From contig JAIZOF010000001.1 in the NCBI GenBank assembly GCA_020525365.1, forward strand, positions 152,286-216,285: a DNA stretch of 64,000 nucleotides, read 5' to 3'. Source of the stretch: Sulfurovum sp. (GTDB lineage: Bacteria; Campylobacterota; Campylobacteria; Campylobacterales; Sulfurovaceae). The position numbers and the translations under genes are program-made. This document shows, one piece after another, positions 17,460 to 26,663 of the stretch (the stretch's first letter is position 1; each line of letters begins with the position of its first letter). The notes beneath the pieces are model-generated. The model searched no databases. It saw only the letters and a program-made list of their open reading frames with translations, and had not been told where the DNA came from.

Positions 17460-18668
17460 ATGCCCATAGATTACAATGCTTTACTAGAGAAATATGGTTC
17501 TCCACTCTATATGTATGATTTTGACTATATCGAGAACCGTTATAAAATCCTCAAAGAGGCTTTTTCTGGTAAAAAATCACTGATTAACTATGCGGTCAAG
17601 GCAAACTCTAATCTTTCACTCATTCAGCATCTTGCAAAACTTGGTGCAGGGGCAGACTGTGTGAGTATAGGGGAAGTCTATCGTGCAATTGATGCTGGCG
17701 TGAATAGATATAAAATTATTTTCTCTGGTGTGGGGAAACGTGATGATGAGATTGAAGAGGCACTCAAAAGAGATATTCTGATGCTTAATATTGAGAGTGA
17801 AGCAGAGATGAAGCGCGTAGAGAAAATAGCCAAAAAGCTAGGAAAAGAGGCACGCATCTCTATTCGGGTCAATCCCAATATTGATCCACAGACCCATCCA
17901 TATATCTCGACGGGACTACACGAGAATAAGTTTGGTGTCGAAATAGATATGGCAAAGTACATGTATATCTATGCCAATAAATCTGAGTATCTCGATCCAG
18001 TAGGGATTCACTTTCATATTGGATCACAGTTGACCAATCTTGATCCCATTAGGGAGTCAGCTATCATTGTGGCTGATCTTGTACGTTCACTCAAGGCAAT
18101 CAAGATTAATATCAGGTTTTTTGATGTGGGTGGTGGTCTTGGCGTTGTGTATGATGATGAGATATTGATTAAAGAGACTGAGTATACAGAGGCAATATTT
18201 GAAGCGGTCAAGGGACTAGACTTGACCATTATGTGTGAACCTGGTCGGTATATGGTTGCTAATGCAGGTGCATTTTTTACAAAAGTATTATATGAAAAAA
18301 GTAATGGCAATAAACGTTTTGTTATTGTTGATGGTGCAATGAATGATTTGATTCGTCCAAGCCTTTATAATGCCTATCATAAGATTGAAGCATTGGGTAT
18401 CAAGGGTGAGATTACCCCAGCAGATGTGGTGGGACCTGTATGTGAGAGTGGAGATTTTTTTGGAAAAAGTGTACCATTGCCACCACTGAATCATAATGAT
18501 ATTATTATAGTGCATTCAGCTGGTGCCTATGGGTTTACCATGGCTAGTAATTATAATACACGTCCCAAGCCTGCTGAAGTAGCACTTCAGGGAAAAAAAG
18601 ATAGGCTTATTCGTAAACGAGAGACCTATGAGGATCAGGTATGTTTTGAGAAGGAGTTCCTACAGTAA
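17460..18668 (+). CDS. lysA: Diaminopimelate decarboxylase
   Basis: This PLP enzyme makes L-lysine from meso-diaminopimelate. The PLP lysine is in NYAVKANSN near residue 48. HFHIGSQ, the glycine-rich DVGGGLGV, CEPGRYMVANAG and the catalytic CESGDFFGK are present. It has 402 residues. GAGG precedes the ATG. It is followed 21 nt later by pheA, and the order lysA-pheA-hisC matches other Campylobacterota. Confidence 0.97.
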   Translation: MPIDYNALLEKYGSPLYMYDFDYIENRYKILKEAFSGKKSLINYAVKANSNLSLIQHLAKLGAGADCVSIGEVYRAIDAGVNRYKIIFSGVGKRDDEIEEALKRDILMLNIESEAEMKRVEKIAKKLGKEARISIRVNPNIDPQTHPYISTGLHENKFGVEIDMAKYMYIYANKSEYLDPVGIHFHIGSQLTNLDPIRESAIIVADLVRSLKAIKINIRFFDVGGGLGVVYDDEILIKETEYTEAIFEAVKGLDLTIMCEPGRYMVANAGAFFTKVLYEKSNGNKRFVIVDGAMNDLIRPSLYNAYHKIEALGIKGEITPADVVGPVCESGDFFGKSVPLPPLNHNDIIIVHSAGAYGFTMASNYNTRPKPAEVALQGKKDRLIRKRETYEDQVCFEKEFLQ

Positions 18669-18689
18669 CTAGGAAGCAGGGGGAAGATT

Positions 18690-19751
18690 ATGATGATACT
18701 TGATGAGCTTAGAGAAAAGATAGATAGGGTGGATGACACACTGCTTAGACTTTATAGTGAGCGGATGGAGTTGGTATATCAGGTAGGAGAACTTAAAAAT
18801 ACAGCTGGTGCACCCATTTACCGACCTGAACGTGAACAGGCAATCCTTCGAAGGCTTAAAGAGCAAAATAATGGTAAGCTAACTAATGAAGCAATCGATG
18901 CACTTTTCTTGGAACTTTTTGCTGTTGCTCGTAACCTTGAGCGCCCTGAAGCCATTGCTTACTTGGGTCCTGAAGCAAGTTTTACCCATCAAGCAGCAGA
19001 GAATAAGTTTGGTGCAATGAGTGCTTACTTTCCCGTTGCAACCATTAAGGGGGTTTTCCGTGAAGTGGCTAACGGTAAGGCAAAATTTGGGGTTGTGCCT
19101 ATTGAGAATAGCTCGAATGGGATTGTTTCTGATACGATTAGTTGCTTGAATGATTATGATCTTAAGATTATTGCTGAAGTGGTAGTGGAAATACATCATG
19201 TATTAGCAACACAGGCAGAGGATATTAAAGAGATTAAACGTATTTATTCTAAAGATATTGCCTTTGGTCAGTGCCAGGACTTTTTAAATGATTTTGGTTT
19301 TGATGATGTTGAACAGATTCCAGTAGAGTCTACGGCTAAGGCGGCAAAATTAGCAACTGAAGATTCTCAAAGTGCAGCAATCTGTTCAGCAGTAGCAGCA
19401 AAAATATATAATCTTCCAATACTTTTTCAAAATATTGAGGACAAGCAGAATAATCGTACACGTTTTTTTATTATTAGTGATTTTGAAAATACTCAAAGTG
19501 GAAATGATAAAACCTCTCTGTTGGTAAAGCTTCTAAATAAACCAGGATCACTGGTAGAGTTTCTTAATGCCTTTGAGTCAGCAAAAATTAATTTAACCAA
19601 AATCAAGTCACATATTGTTGAAGGGGACTCAATTTTCTTTATTGAGTTCAATGGACACAAAGATGATTCAAAAATTAAAACAATTCTTCAGAAACATCAA
19701 GGTGCTATTAAAATATTGGGTTCATATGTAAAAGAGACAGACGACATTTAA
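18690..19751 (+). CDS. pheA: Bifunctional chorismate mutase / prephenate dehydratase
   Basis: It converts chorismate through prephenate to phenylpyruvate for phenylalanine. The AroQ-type mutase spans about residues 1-88 ([15 protein letters not shown]). The dehydratase starts at [13 protein letters not shown] and includes NRTRFFII, followed by a C-terminal ACT domain ([14 protein letters not shown]) that should bind phenylalanine for feedback control. It has 353 residues. Two ATGs stand in tandem at the start. The separate tyrA at 44.8 kb supplies the tyrosine branch. Confidence 0.96.
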   Translation: MMILDELREKIDRVDDTLLRLYSERMELVYQVGELKNTAGAPIYRPEREQAILRRLKEQNNGKLTNEAIDALFLELFAVARNLERPEAIAYLGPEASFTHQAAENKFGAMSAYFPVATIKGVFREVANGKAKFGVVPIENSSNGIVSDTISCLNDYDLKIIAEVVVEIHHVLATQAEDIKEIKRIYSKDIAFGQCQDFLNDFGFDDVEQIPVESTAKAAKLATEDSQSAAICSAVAAKIYNLPILFQNIEDKQNNRTRFFIISDFENTQSGNDKTSLLVKLLNKPGSLVEFLNAFESAKINLTKIKSHIVEGDSIFFIEFNGHKDDSKIKTILQKHQGAIKILGSYVKETDDI

Positions 19752-19763
19752 ATACTATTGTAT

Positions 19764-19790
19764 GCATTTCTAAAATGCTTTTATTTTTTA
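19764..19790 (+). terminator. Intrinsic terminator candidate between pheA and hisC
   Basis: GCATTT (19764-19769) and AAATGC (19773-19778) form a 6-bp stem around a CTA loop, followed directly by TTTTATTTTTT. This is the standard terminator shape, though the stem is AT-rich. A second short hairpin (GGTGG 19792-19796 with CCACC 19807-19811) follows just before the hisC ribosome-binding site. Confidence 0.5.
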
Positions 19791-19825
19791 AGGTGGCTAT
19801 TTGCATCCACCGAACAGGGGAAACT

Positions 19826-20923
19826 TTGAAATTTAATAAAGTTCTAGACGATATCAGGATCTATGAAGCAGGAAAACCCATAGAACTAGTGGTGCGTGAA
19901 TTTGGTGTAGTGCCTGAAGATGTAATTAAACTCGCTTCCAATGAAAACCCTATAGGAACTTCTCCTGCGGTAGAGAAGACAATCAGAAACTATGCGAACA
20001 AAGCACACCTTTATCCTGATGATAGCATGTTTGAACTCAAAGCAGCACTCTCTAGGAAGTATAATATTATAGATGAGAACATTATTATTGGGGCAGGAAG
20101 TGATCAGGTGCTGGAGTTCATTTCACGAGTACTGCTTAATGAAAATGAGTCAGTTTTAATGTCAGCAGTGACTTTTGCTATGTATGAGATTTACGCTAAG
20201 CAGATGGGTGCAAAAGTTTACCGTACAAAAAGTTGGGAACATAAGTATGATGAATTTATAGAAGCCTATCATATGTATCTCCCACGTATTGTCTATATTT
20301 GTACACCCAACAATCCTACGGGTGATGCTACAATCAAAGAGGAAGTGCTGCGTATTATCGAAGCAGTTGATTCAACACAAACACTGATTGTGGTAGATGG
20401 TGCTTATATGGAATATGCTGTTGCTAAAAATAAAAAGTATGCTATTTCGCCAAGTAGTCTTTTAAAGTATGAGCATGTGATCTATCTGGGTACCTTTTCT
20501 AAAGCTTATGGACTTGGGGGAATGCGTGTAGGGTACGGGATTGCTCAGTCAAAGCTGATTGAAGCACTTTATAAGATGCGTCCACCATTTAATATTACGA
20601 CACTTTCATTGGCTGCGGCAATTACAGCAACACAAGATGATACTTTTGTCAGGGAGTCTATTGTGTTACACCAAGAACAGATCAAACGCTATGAAGTATT
20701 TGCTCAAGAGAATGGATTAGCATATATTGATAGCTATACCAACTTTATTACGTATCTTTTCCCCGATAAAATAGACTCAACAGTAATCTGTGATGCACTA
20801 CTTAAACGTGGAGTAATTGTGCGAAACCTCATATCTTATGGTATGAATGCTATACGTATTACCGTGGGCACAGCATATCAAAACGATATTTTCTTTAAAC
20901 ATTTTTCAGAGGTTATTGCATGA
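19826..20923 (+). CDS. hisC: Histidinol-phosphate / aromatic aminotransferase
   Basis: This PLP aminotransferase acts on imidazole-acetol phosphate in histidine synthesis; HisC enzymes often also serve the aromatic branch, which would fit its place after pheA. The motifs [21 protein letters not shown], the PLP lysine in [18 protein letters not shown] and a late RITVGT arginine are present. I place the start at TTG 19826, after an AGGGG site with 7-nt spacing, giving 365 residues. The ATG at 19775 lies inside the terminator-like hairpin and adds a non-conserved leader. Confidence 0.92.
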   Translation: MKFNKVLDDIRIYEAGKPIELVVREFGVVPEDVIKLASNENPIGTSPAVEKTIRNYANKAHLYPDDSMFELKAALSRKYNIIDENIIIGAGSDQVLEFISRVLLNENESVLMSAVTFAMYEIYAKQMGAKVYRTKSWEHKYDEFIEAYHMYLPRIVYICTPNNPTGDATIKEEVLRIIEAVDSTQTLIVVDGAYMEYAVAKNKKYAISPSSLLKYEHVIYLGTFSKAYGLGGMRVGYGIAQSKLIEALYKMRPPFNITTLSLAAAITATQDDTFVRESIVLHQEQIKRYEVFAQENGLAYIDSYTNFITYLFPDKIDSTVICDALLKRGVIVRNLISYGMNAIRITVGTAYQNDIFFKHFSEVIA

Positions 20924-21060
20924 AACATATAAATATTTTTAAAGCAAGAAAGATAAAAATTGACCTATGTTTAGGTAAAGATTTTACAGTTTCTGAAGTA
21001 AAATCTAATAGAATAAAAAAGAACTATCAAAAGACAGCAAAGAGTAAGTATGAATATTAA
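20920..21060 (+). CDS. Small ORF of 46 codons filling the hisC-dxs gap
   Basis: An ATG overlaps the hisC stop as ATGA. The frame stays open for 46 codons and ends 11 nt inside dxs. The product is lysine-rich (about a quarter Lys), without a signal, membrane segment or motif I recognise. The position suggests translational coupling, but AT-rich DNA makes chance lysine-rich frames common. The space corresponds to that taken by fliF-fliG-fliH in Campylobacter, so the DNA may be a deletion scar rather than a gene. Confidence 0.35.
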   Translation: MKHINIFKARKIKIDLCLGKDFTVSEVKSNRIKKNYQKTAKSKYEY

Positions 21061-22858
21061 GAATTATTCTATTAAAGAGTTAGAAACACTGTCACAGGAG
21101 ATACGCAATCGCATATTAGAGATTGTTAGCAAGAATGGTGGGCACTTGAGTTCTACCATGGGAGCAACTGATCTTATTGTAGCAATGCATAGGGTATTTG
21201 ATGCCAAGAAAGACCCATTTATTTTTGATGTTTCTCATCAGGCCTATGCTCACAAACTACTTACTGACCGTTGGGAAAGTTTTAAGACGTTACGACAATT
21301 TGGCGGTATTTGTGGCTACACAAAACCCAAGGAGTCTCCCTATGATTATTATGTAGCAGGACATAGCTCTACTTCTATCTCTTTGGCGGTGGGAGCGGCT
21401 AAAGCAATTGCCCTTAAAGGAGAGTGCCGTACTCCTATTGCTTTTATTGGGGATGGAAGTATGAGTGCGGGAATGGTTTATGAGGCGCTTAATGAGTTGG
21501 GCGATAGAAAATACCCAGTAGTCATTATTCTTAATGACAATGAAATGAGTATTGCCAAACCTATTGGTGCAATTTCTAAACTACTTTCACAAACTATGGC
21601 AAGCTCTTTTTATCAAAAATTTAAAGGGAGAGTGGAGAAGATATTAGAGCACCTTCCTGAGAGTGCTACCTATATGGCAAAGCGTTTTGAAGAGAGCTTA
21701 AAACTTATTACACCTGGGATTCTTTTTGAAGAGATGGGTATTGAATATATTGGTCCAGTAGATGGACATGACATAGGAGCCCTGATTGAAACAATGAAGG
21801 TAGCTAAAAACTTTGGTAAACCAGTAATTATTCATGCACAGACCACTAAAGGTAAGGGGTATGAGATTGCTGAAGGTACAAAAGAGCATTGGCATGGTGT
21901 TGGGGCATTTGATTTAGAGACAGGCAAGGCATACAAAAAAAGTAGTACCAAAACTGCTACACAGATCTTTTCTGAGACGTTAGCAATGATGGCTGACGGT
22001 GATGATAAGATTGTTGGTGTGACTGCTGCCATGCCAAGTGGTACCGGAATTGATATGGCAATGAAGAAATATCCTGAGCGTTTTTGGGATGTAGGGATAG
22101 CTGAACAGCATGCTGTTACCTCCATGGGACCACTTGCCAAAGAAGGATTTAAGCCTTTCTGTGCCATCTATTCAACATTTCTTCAGCGAGGGTATGATCA
22201 AGTAATTCATGATATTTGCTTGATGGATCTTGGTATTACTTTTGCTCTTGATCGTGCTGGAATTGTTGGAGAAGATGGAGAGACACATCAAGGGGTTTTT
22301 GATATTTCATACCTTAGACCTATCCCCAATATAACACTATTAGCTCCCTATAATGAGAGCAGTATGAAAAAGGTAATGGCTTTTGCTAAAGACTACGAAA
22401 GCCCCTGTGTCTTCCGTTATCCTAGAGGTGCCTTTCTTGCAAAAGATTGTGAAGTACCTGATTATGAGCTTGGTAAAGCACATCTGTTACAAGAAGGAGA
22501 GAGTGATATACTTTTAGTAGGTTACGGTAATGGAGTAGGTAGAGCAGAACAAACAGCGGTATTGCTTGCACAGAAGCCTGCAATTCTTGATCTACGTTTT
22601 GTCAAACCACTTGATAAAATAATGCTAAAAATATTGAGTAAAAAGTATAGACGCTGGTATCTTTTTTCTGACTCTGCAAGGCAGGGAGGGGTAGGATCTG
22701 CCATTTTGGAACTCTTTGTTGAATTGGGTATTGACAATGTAGCATTAATTTCTTTTGAGTATGATGATAATTTTATTACCCATGGGAACACAAAACTAGT
22801 AGAGGAAAGTCTAGGGATATTGCCTATACAAATTGCTCAGAGAATTAATGAAGAATAG
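21050..22858 (+). CDS. dxs: 1-deoxy-D-xylulose-5-phosphate synthase
   Basis: It joins pyruvate and glyceraldehyde 3-phosphate in the first step of the MEP isoprenoid pathway, using thiamine diphosphate. GHSSTSIS, the TPP motif GDGSMSAGMVYEALNELG...ND, the transketolase pyrimidine-binding domain (DVGIAEQHAV, the DRAGIVGEDGETHQGVFD stretch) and a C-terminal transketolase domain are all present. It has 602 residues. In Campylobacter jejuni this gene follows fliH; here it follows hisC directly. Confidence 0.97.
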   Translation: MNIKNYSIKELETLSQEIRNRILEIVSKNGGHLSSTMGATDLIVAMHRVFDAKKDPFIFDVSHQAYAHKLLTDRWESFKTLRQFGGICGYTKPKESPYDYYVAGHSSTSISLAVGAAKAIALKGECRTPIAFIGDGSMSAGMVYEALNELGDRKYPVVIILNDNEMSIAKPIGAISKLLSQTMASSFYQKFKGRVEKILEHLPESATYMAKRFEESLKLITPGILFEEMGIEYIGPVDGHDIGALIETMKVAKNFGKPVIIHAQTTKGKGYEIAEGTKEHWHGVGAFDLETGKAYKKSSTKTATQIFSETLAMMADGDDKIVGVTAAMPSGTGIDMAMKKYPERFWDVGIAEQHAVTSMGPLAKEGFKPFCAIYSTFLQRGYDQVIHDICLMDLGITFALDRAGIVGEDGETHQGVFDISYLRPIPNITLLAPYNESSMKKVMAFAKDYESPCVFRYPRGAFLAKDCEVPDYELGKAHLLQEGESDILLVGYGNGVGRAEQTAVLLAQKPAILDLRFVKPLDKIMLKILSKKYRRWYLFSDSARQGGVGSAILELFVELGIDNVALISFEYDDNFITHGNTKLVEESLGILPIQIAQRINEE

Positions 22859-22879
22859 TGGTTATATGTATCGCAAAAG

Positions 22880-22924
22880 CACTAAACTTAATAAAATGCT
22901 TCAAGTATTTTATTAAGTTTAGTG
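22880..22924. repeat. 18-bp perfect inverted repeat in the dxs-metK gap
   Basis: The left arm is at 22880-22897 and the right arm at 22907-22924. They are exact reverse complements around a 9-nt spacer, and inner CTT/AAG bases could extend the stem. No T-run flanks it on either side, so it is not a standard terminator. It ends about 6 nt before the AAGGA ribosome-binding site of metK, so the hairpin would lie in the metK leader of any message from upstream. Function unknown. Confidence 0.85.
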
Positions 22925-22941
22925 ACAAACAAGGAACGTGA

Positions 22942-24099
22942 ATGAATGAATATATTTTTACCAGCGAATCAGTAACTGAAGGACATCCTGACAAGATGTC
23001 AGATCAGATATCCGATGCAATTTTGGACTACATTATTGCAGAGGATCCTAATGCTAGAGTGGCATGTGAGACATTATTGAGCAATGGTTTTTGTGTGATT
23101 GCAGGTGAATTGAAAACAACAACGTATGCTCCTATGCAAGAGATTGCCCGTGAGGTAATACGCGATATTGGCTATACTGATGTGGCATATGGGTTTGATT
23201 ACAGAAGTGCAGGGATACTCAATGGGGTTGGAGAGCAGTCTTCTGATATTAATCAAGGAGTTGACCAAGTAAGTGGGGAGATTGGTGCAGGAGACCAAGG
23301 CCTAATGTTTGGCTATGCTTGTAAAGAGACACCTGAATTGATGCCATTGCCTATTATACTAGCACACAGACTAACTTCAAAATTGGCAGAGGTACGCAAG
23401 AATGGTACGGTACCATTCCTTAGACCTGATGGCAAAGCACAGGTTTCTGTAAAATATATTGATGGAAAGCCAATTAGTGTCGATACAGTAGTTGTCTCTA
23501 CACAGCACCATGATAATGTTTCATTAGAACAAGTACAAAAGGCAGTACATGAAGAGGTGATTAATCCAGTACTTGATACCTATGATATGTTGCATGATGA
23601 GATTGTTTACCATATTAATCCAACAGGTCGTTTTGTTATTGGCGGTCCTCAGGGGGATGCAGGACTAACAGGACGTAAGATTATTGTCGATACCTATGGG
23701 GGCTCTTGTCCACATGGGGGAGGTGCATTTTCAGGAAAAGATCCAACCAAAGTAGACCGTTCTGCTGCTTATGCAGCACGTCATATTGCTAAAAATCTTG
23801 TAGCAGCAGGTACTTGCGAAAAAGTAACACTTCAGATAGCCTATGCAATTGGAGTAGCAAAGCCTGTCTCAATTTATGTCAATACACATAAAACTGCTCA
23901 TATTGATGAGGAAAAAATTATCAAATGCATTGAAACACTCTTTGACTTGACCCCTAAAGGGATTATAGACTCTCTTAATTTATTACACCCAATTTACCGA
24001 AAAACAGCAATATATGGACACTTTGGTAGAGAAGATCAGGGGTTTGGTTGGGAGAAGCTAGACAGAGTCGATGATATTAAGTCGTTTTTAAACATTTAA
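22942..24099 (+). CDS. metK: S-adenosylmethionine synthetase
   Basis: It makes S-adenosylmethionine from ATP and methionine. [16 protein letters not shown] at the N-terminus, [12 protein letters not shown], the signature [19 protein letters not shown] and the DLTPKGII end are diagnostic. It has 385 residues. AAGGA lies just upstream of the ATG, after the inverted repeat. I see no SAM riboswitch-like fold in the short leader. Confidence 0.97.
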   Translation: MNEYIFTSESVTEGHPDKMSDQISDAILDYIIAEDPNARVACETLLSNGFCVIAGELKTTTYAPMQEIAREVIRDIGYTDVAYGFDYRSAGILNGVGEQSSDINQGVDQVSGEIGAGDQGLMFGYACKETPELMPLPIILAHRLTSKLAEVRKNGTVPFLRPDGKAQVSVKYIDGKPISVDTVVVSTQHHDNVSLEQVQKAVHEEVINPVLDTYDMLHDEIVYHINPTGRFVIGGPQGDAGLTGRKIIVDTYGGSCPHGGGAFSGKDPTKVDRSAAYAARHIAKNLVAAGTCEKVTLQIAYAIGVAKPVSIYVNTHKTAHIDEEKIIKCIETLFDLTPKGIIDSLNLLHPIYRKTAIYGHFGREDQGFGWEKLDRVDDIKSFLNI

Positions 24100-24126
24100 T
24101 TAAAGAATCATTTAAACAACTTTTGC

Positions 24127-24132
24127 TATAGT
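24127..24132 (+). promoter_or_regulatory. -10 box for the ferredoxin gene
   Basis: TATAGT preceded by TTTTGC, 28 nt before the ferredoxin ATG, which has AAAGGAG. Confidence 0.5.
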
Positions 24133-24160
24133 TTGAGCATCTTAATAAAGGAGAAATAAA

Positions 24161-24436
24161 ATGGCAGTAATTATTACAGATACTTGTATCAACTGTGCCG
24201 CTTGTATTGATGAGTGTCCCGTAGAGGCTATTGTTGATGAGGACGATAACCCAACAGGTGAAGAGATTTATTATGTTTATCGTGATAAATGTGTTGAGTG
24301 TGTGGATCACTTTGAAGTCCCAGCATGTGCTGAAGCATGCCCTACAGAGGGATGTATCCAATGGGATGACCCTGTTGATGGTATGCCTTCATCAGCCGAT
24401 AGAGGCACAAAGGGTGAGCCAGTTATTGAAGACTAG
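24161..24436 (+). CDS. 2[4Fe-4S] ferredoxin, Allochromatium type
   Basis: This is a low-potential electron carrier. Cluster I is bound by CINCAACIDECP. Cluster II is bound by CVEC, an eight-residue insert, then CAEACP, an arrangement typical of the YfhL/Alvin type. The 91-residue protein has a C-terminal tail rich in Asp, Gly and Pro. A paralogue is encoded at 48.3 kb. As I recall it, C. jejuni also has a ferredoxin gene next to ndk, so the neighbourhood is conserved. The partner enzyme cannot be told from sequence. Confidence 0.92.
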   Translation: MAVIITDTCINCAACIDECPVEAIVDEDDNPTGEEIYYVYRDKCVECVDHFEVPACAEACPTEGCIQWDDPVDGMPSSADRGTKGEPVIED

Positions 24437-24450
24437 TTCCTCTTTTTAAG

Positions 24451-24472
24451 GTCGGGTTTTCCCCGACTATTT
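24451..24472 (+). terminator. Intrinsic terminator after the ferredoxin gene
   Basis: GTCGGG (24451-24456) pairs with CCCGAC (24462-24467) around TTTTC and is followed by TATTTCT. It is the most GC-rich hairpin in this part of the window and lies 15 nt after the ferredoxin stop. Confidence 0.7.
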
Positions 24473-24523
24473 CTGAATATCTTCTCTTTTTCTCTTTTAA
24501 TAATTTTTTAATATCTTTTTAGA

Positions 24524-24558
24524 TAGAATTCCGCCCGAATACTTCACTTGTCGAAGTA
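24524..24558 (+). promoter_or_regulatory. Candidate ndk promoter and leader hairpin
   Basis: TAGAAT (24524-24529) after a long T-rich run resembles a -10 box. About 11 nt downstream, TACTTC (24540-24545) and GAAGTA (24553-24558) form a short hairpin in what would be the ndk leader. Confidence 0.4.
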
Positions 24559-24580
24559 AATTATCCCGTAGGAATTATAG

Positions 24581-24994
24581 ATGGAACAAACACTATCAAT
24601 CATTAAGCCAGATGCAGTTAAAAAGAATGTTATAGGACAGATTCTTGCACGTTTTGAAGAAGCAGGGCTGAGAATTGCAGCAACCAAAAAGACTAGACTC
24701 TCTAAAGTTGATGCAGAAGCATTTTATGCAGTACACAAAGGTCGTCCTTTCTTTGGTGAACTTGTTGAGTTTATGATTTCAGGTCCAGTTGTTGTTTCTG
24801 TTCTTGAAGGAGAGAATGCAATGGCAAAAAATAGAGAACTAATGGGAGCAACTGATCCAAAAGAGGCGGCACCAGGTACGATTAGAGCAGATTTTGCTGA
24901 TAGTATTGATGCTAATGCAGTACATGGAAGCGACTCTCTTGAGAATGCAAAGGTCGAGATTGATTTTTTCTTTGCTCAGAGGGATATCCGTTAA
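24581..24994 (+). CDS. ndk: Nucleoside diphosphate kinase
   Basis: It balances nucleoside triphosphates by phosphate transfer through a histidine. [32 protein letters not shown], the [15 protein letters not shown] stretch and the active-site NAVHGSDS are intact. It has 137 residues. It follows the ferredoxin terminator and leads into yceD-rpmF-plsX-fabH. Confidence 0.97.
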   Translation: MEQTLSIIKPDAVKKNVIGQILARFEEAGLRIAATKKTRLSKVDAEAFYAVHKGRPFFGELVEFMISGPVVVSVLEGENAMAKNRELMGATDPKEAAPGTIRADFADSIDANAVHGSDSLENAKVEIDFFFAQRDIR

Positions 24995-25007
24995 TTAAGA
25001 AGATTTT

Positions 25008-25382
25008 TTGAAAATTATTTTTGATAAAGTAGGCAGTACCCCCAAACCTATTGAACTTGAAGTTCGAGGGATAACACTAAGTGGTACGCTACAAAAAAGT
25101 GGTTATCATCTTGTTCTACTTGATGCTTTTATAAAAGGGAAAATGCCCCTTTTTTGTGATAGATGTGGAGAGAAATATCTTTATAGGGTTTCTTTTGAGC
25201 TGAAGTTGACACTTAGTGACCAAGTATCGGAAAATAAAGATGATTTAGATATAATCGAATTTTTAGATGGCATTATCGATATAACGTACATTATTGAGAG
25301 TGAAATCAATGCAATAGAGGGTGTGTTTCATTATTGTGACCAATGTGACGGTAATGACGAACTTCTTGAGATAGAATATTAA
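25008..25382 (+). CDS. yceD: YceD/DUF177 family protein
   Basis: The family is needed for normal 23S rRNA levels in some bacteria and is usually encoded just before rpmF, as here. The 124-residue protein has the paired-cysteine segment CDRCGEKYLYRVSFELKLTL and a second pair, CDQC, near the C-terminus, which may bind zinc. The start is TTG at 25008. The function is known only for homologues elsewhere; placement is the strongest evidence. Confidence 0.8.
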   Translation: MKIIFDKVGSTPKPIELEVRGITLSGTLQKSGYHLVLLDAFIKGKMPLFCDRCGEKYLYRVSFELKLTLSDQVSENKDDLDIIEFLDGIIDITYIIESEINAIEGVFHYCDQCDGNDELLEIEY

Positions 25383-25403
25383 TTTTTTAGTAAAGGATAG
25401 AGT

Positions 25404-25565
25404 ATGGCAGTACCTAAAAGACGTGTAAGCAAAACAAGAGCAGCAAAGAGAAGAACGCATTATAAACTAACACTTCCAATGCCAATTAAAGATGCAGATG
25501 GAACATGGAGAATGCCTCACCATATGAACATGACAACAGGTGAGTACAAGTCTAGTAAAGCGTAA
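25404..25565 (+). CDS. rpmF: 50S ribosomal protein L32
   Basis: A 53-residue basic protein beginning [22 protein letters not shown], the L32 signature. It has no CxxC pair, so it is the zinc-free form. TAAAGGA lies 9 nt before the ATG. It sits 5 nt before plsX, the usual rpmF-plsX pairing that links ribosome and lipid synthesis. Confidence 0.95.
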   Translation: MAVPKRRVSKTRAAKRRTHYKLTLPMPIKDADGTWRMPHHMNMTTGEYKSSKA

Positions 25566-25570
25566 GCATA

Positions 25571-26551
25571 ATGATAAAGATCGCAATTGATGCGATGGGT
25601 GGGGATTTTGGTTCCGAACCTATTATTGAAGGTGTCGTTCAGGCACTTGAAGGAAGAACTTTTTTACCCATACTCGTAGGTCAAAAAGAAGAGATTCTTG
25701 CTTTTCTACCCCAATATTATATTAATAAAGTAGAGATTATTGAAGCCTCTGATGTCATTGATATGGCTGATCAGGCAACCAATGCACTTAAGCGTAAAGA
25801 TTCCTCTATTTATAAAGCGGTAGAACTTGTACGAAATAAAAAGGCAGATGCAGTGGTGTCTGCTGGACATAGTGGTGCAACAATGACACTAGCAACACTA
25901 CGTATGGGTCGTCTACCACATATCTCCAAACCAGCACTAGCTACATTGATGCCAAGTCTTGGTGACAATAAGACATTGGTACTTGATGTTGGTGCAGTGA
26001 CAGATTGTACGCCACAAAATCTTTATGAATTTGGCGCAATGGGTGAAGCATATATTGAAAAAATATTTCATATAGAAAACCCACGTGTAGGACTTCTTTC
26101 GAATGGTTCTGAGGATAGCAAAGGGAATGCTTTAACGAAAGAAGCTTTCATGCTACTGAAGAACCTTAAAGGGTTTGTTGGGAATGTAGAAGGAAAGAAT
26201 ATTTTTGATGGTAGTGTTGATGTGGTTGTCTGCGATGGATTTACAGGAAATATTCTACTTAAAACAAGTGAAGGTGTTGTGACCACGGTCTTTGCTTTGA
26301 TGAAACAGTATATACGCAAATCGCTTCCTGCAAAAATTGGTGCACTAATGATGCGAAAGAAGGTTTTCATCAATATGAAAAAAGAGGTTGATAAAGATGA
26401 GTATGGTGGTGCACCACTACTTGGTATTGATGGGTGTGCTATTATCTCACATGGTGCCTCTAATGCAAAAGCAATCAAAAATGCTATTTTCCAAGCAATG
26501 GACTATATGCAGTCTGATGTTAATAGTGAGATAGAGTCACTTTTAACGTAA
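25571..26551 (+). CDS. plsX: Phosphate acyltransferase PlsX
   Basis: It converts acyl-ACP to acyl-phosphate, the substrate of PlsY (encoded at 49.8 kb). IDAMGGDFG at the N-terminus, VVSAGHSGATMTLA, VLDVGAVTDC and CDGFTGNILLKTSEGV are family signatures. It has 326 residues. PlsX is peripheral to the membrane and fits with fabH downstream in one lipid-synthesis operon. Confidence 0.96.
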   Translation: MIKIAIDAMGGDFGSEPIIEGVVQALEGRTFLPILVGQKEEILAFLPQYYINKVEIIEASDVIDMADQATNALKRKDSSIYKAVELVRNKKADAVVSAGHSGATMTLATLRMGRLPHISKPALATLMPSLGDNKTLVLDVGAVTDCTPQNLYEFGAMGEAYIEKIFHIENPRVGLLSNGSEDSKGNALTKEAFMLLKNLKGFVGNVEGKNIFDGSVDVVVCDGFTGNILLKTSEGVVTTVFALMKQYIRKSLPAKIGALMMRKKVFINMKKEVDKDEYGGAPLLGIDGCAIISHGASNAKAIKNAIFQAMDYMQSDVNSEIESLLT

Positions 26552-26627
26552 TAAGATATAATCAAAGAGGAGACACTTTATCCTCTGTTCTGTCTTCTTT
26601 ATCCCTCCAAGTATTAGAAATTTATGG

Positions 26628-26633
26628 TAAAAT
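26628..26633 (+). promoter_or_regulatory. Candidate -10 box upstream of fabH
   Basis: TAAAAT, 30 nt before the fabH ATG, within the 112-bp plsX-fabH gap. TAAGGA is the ribosome-binding site. Confidence 0.35.
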
Positions 26634-26663
26634 AGAATTAGAATTTATGACTTAAGGATTTAG

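Noticed and set aside
22859..22941. SAM riboswitch upstream of metK
   Set aside because: The leader is only about 80 nt and holds one simple perfect hairpin, with none of the multi-helix cores of known SAM riboswitches.
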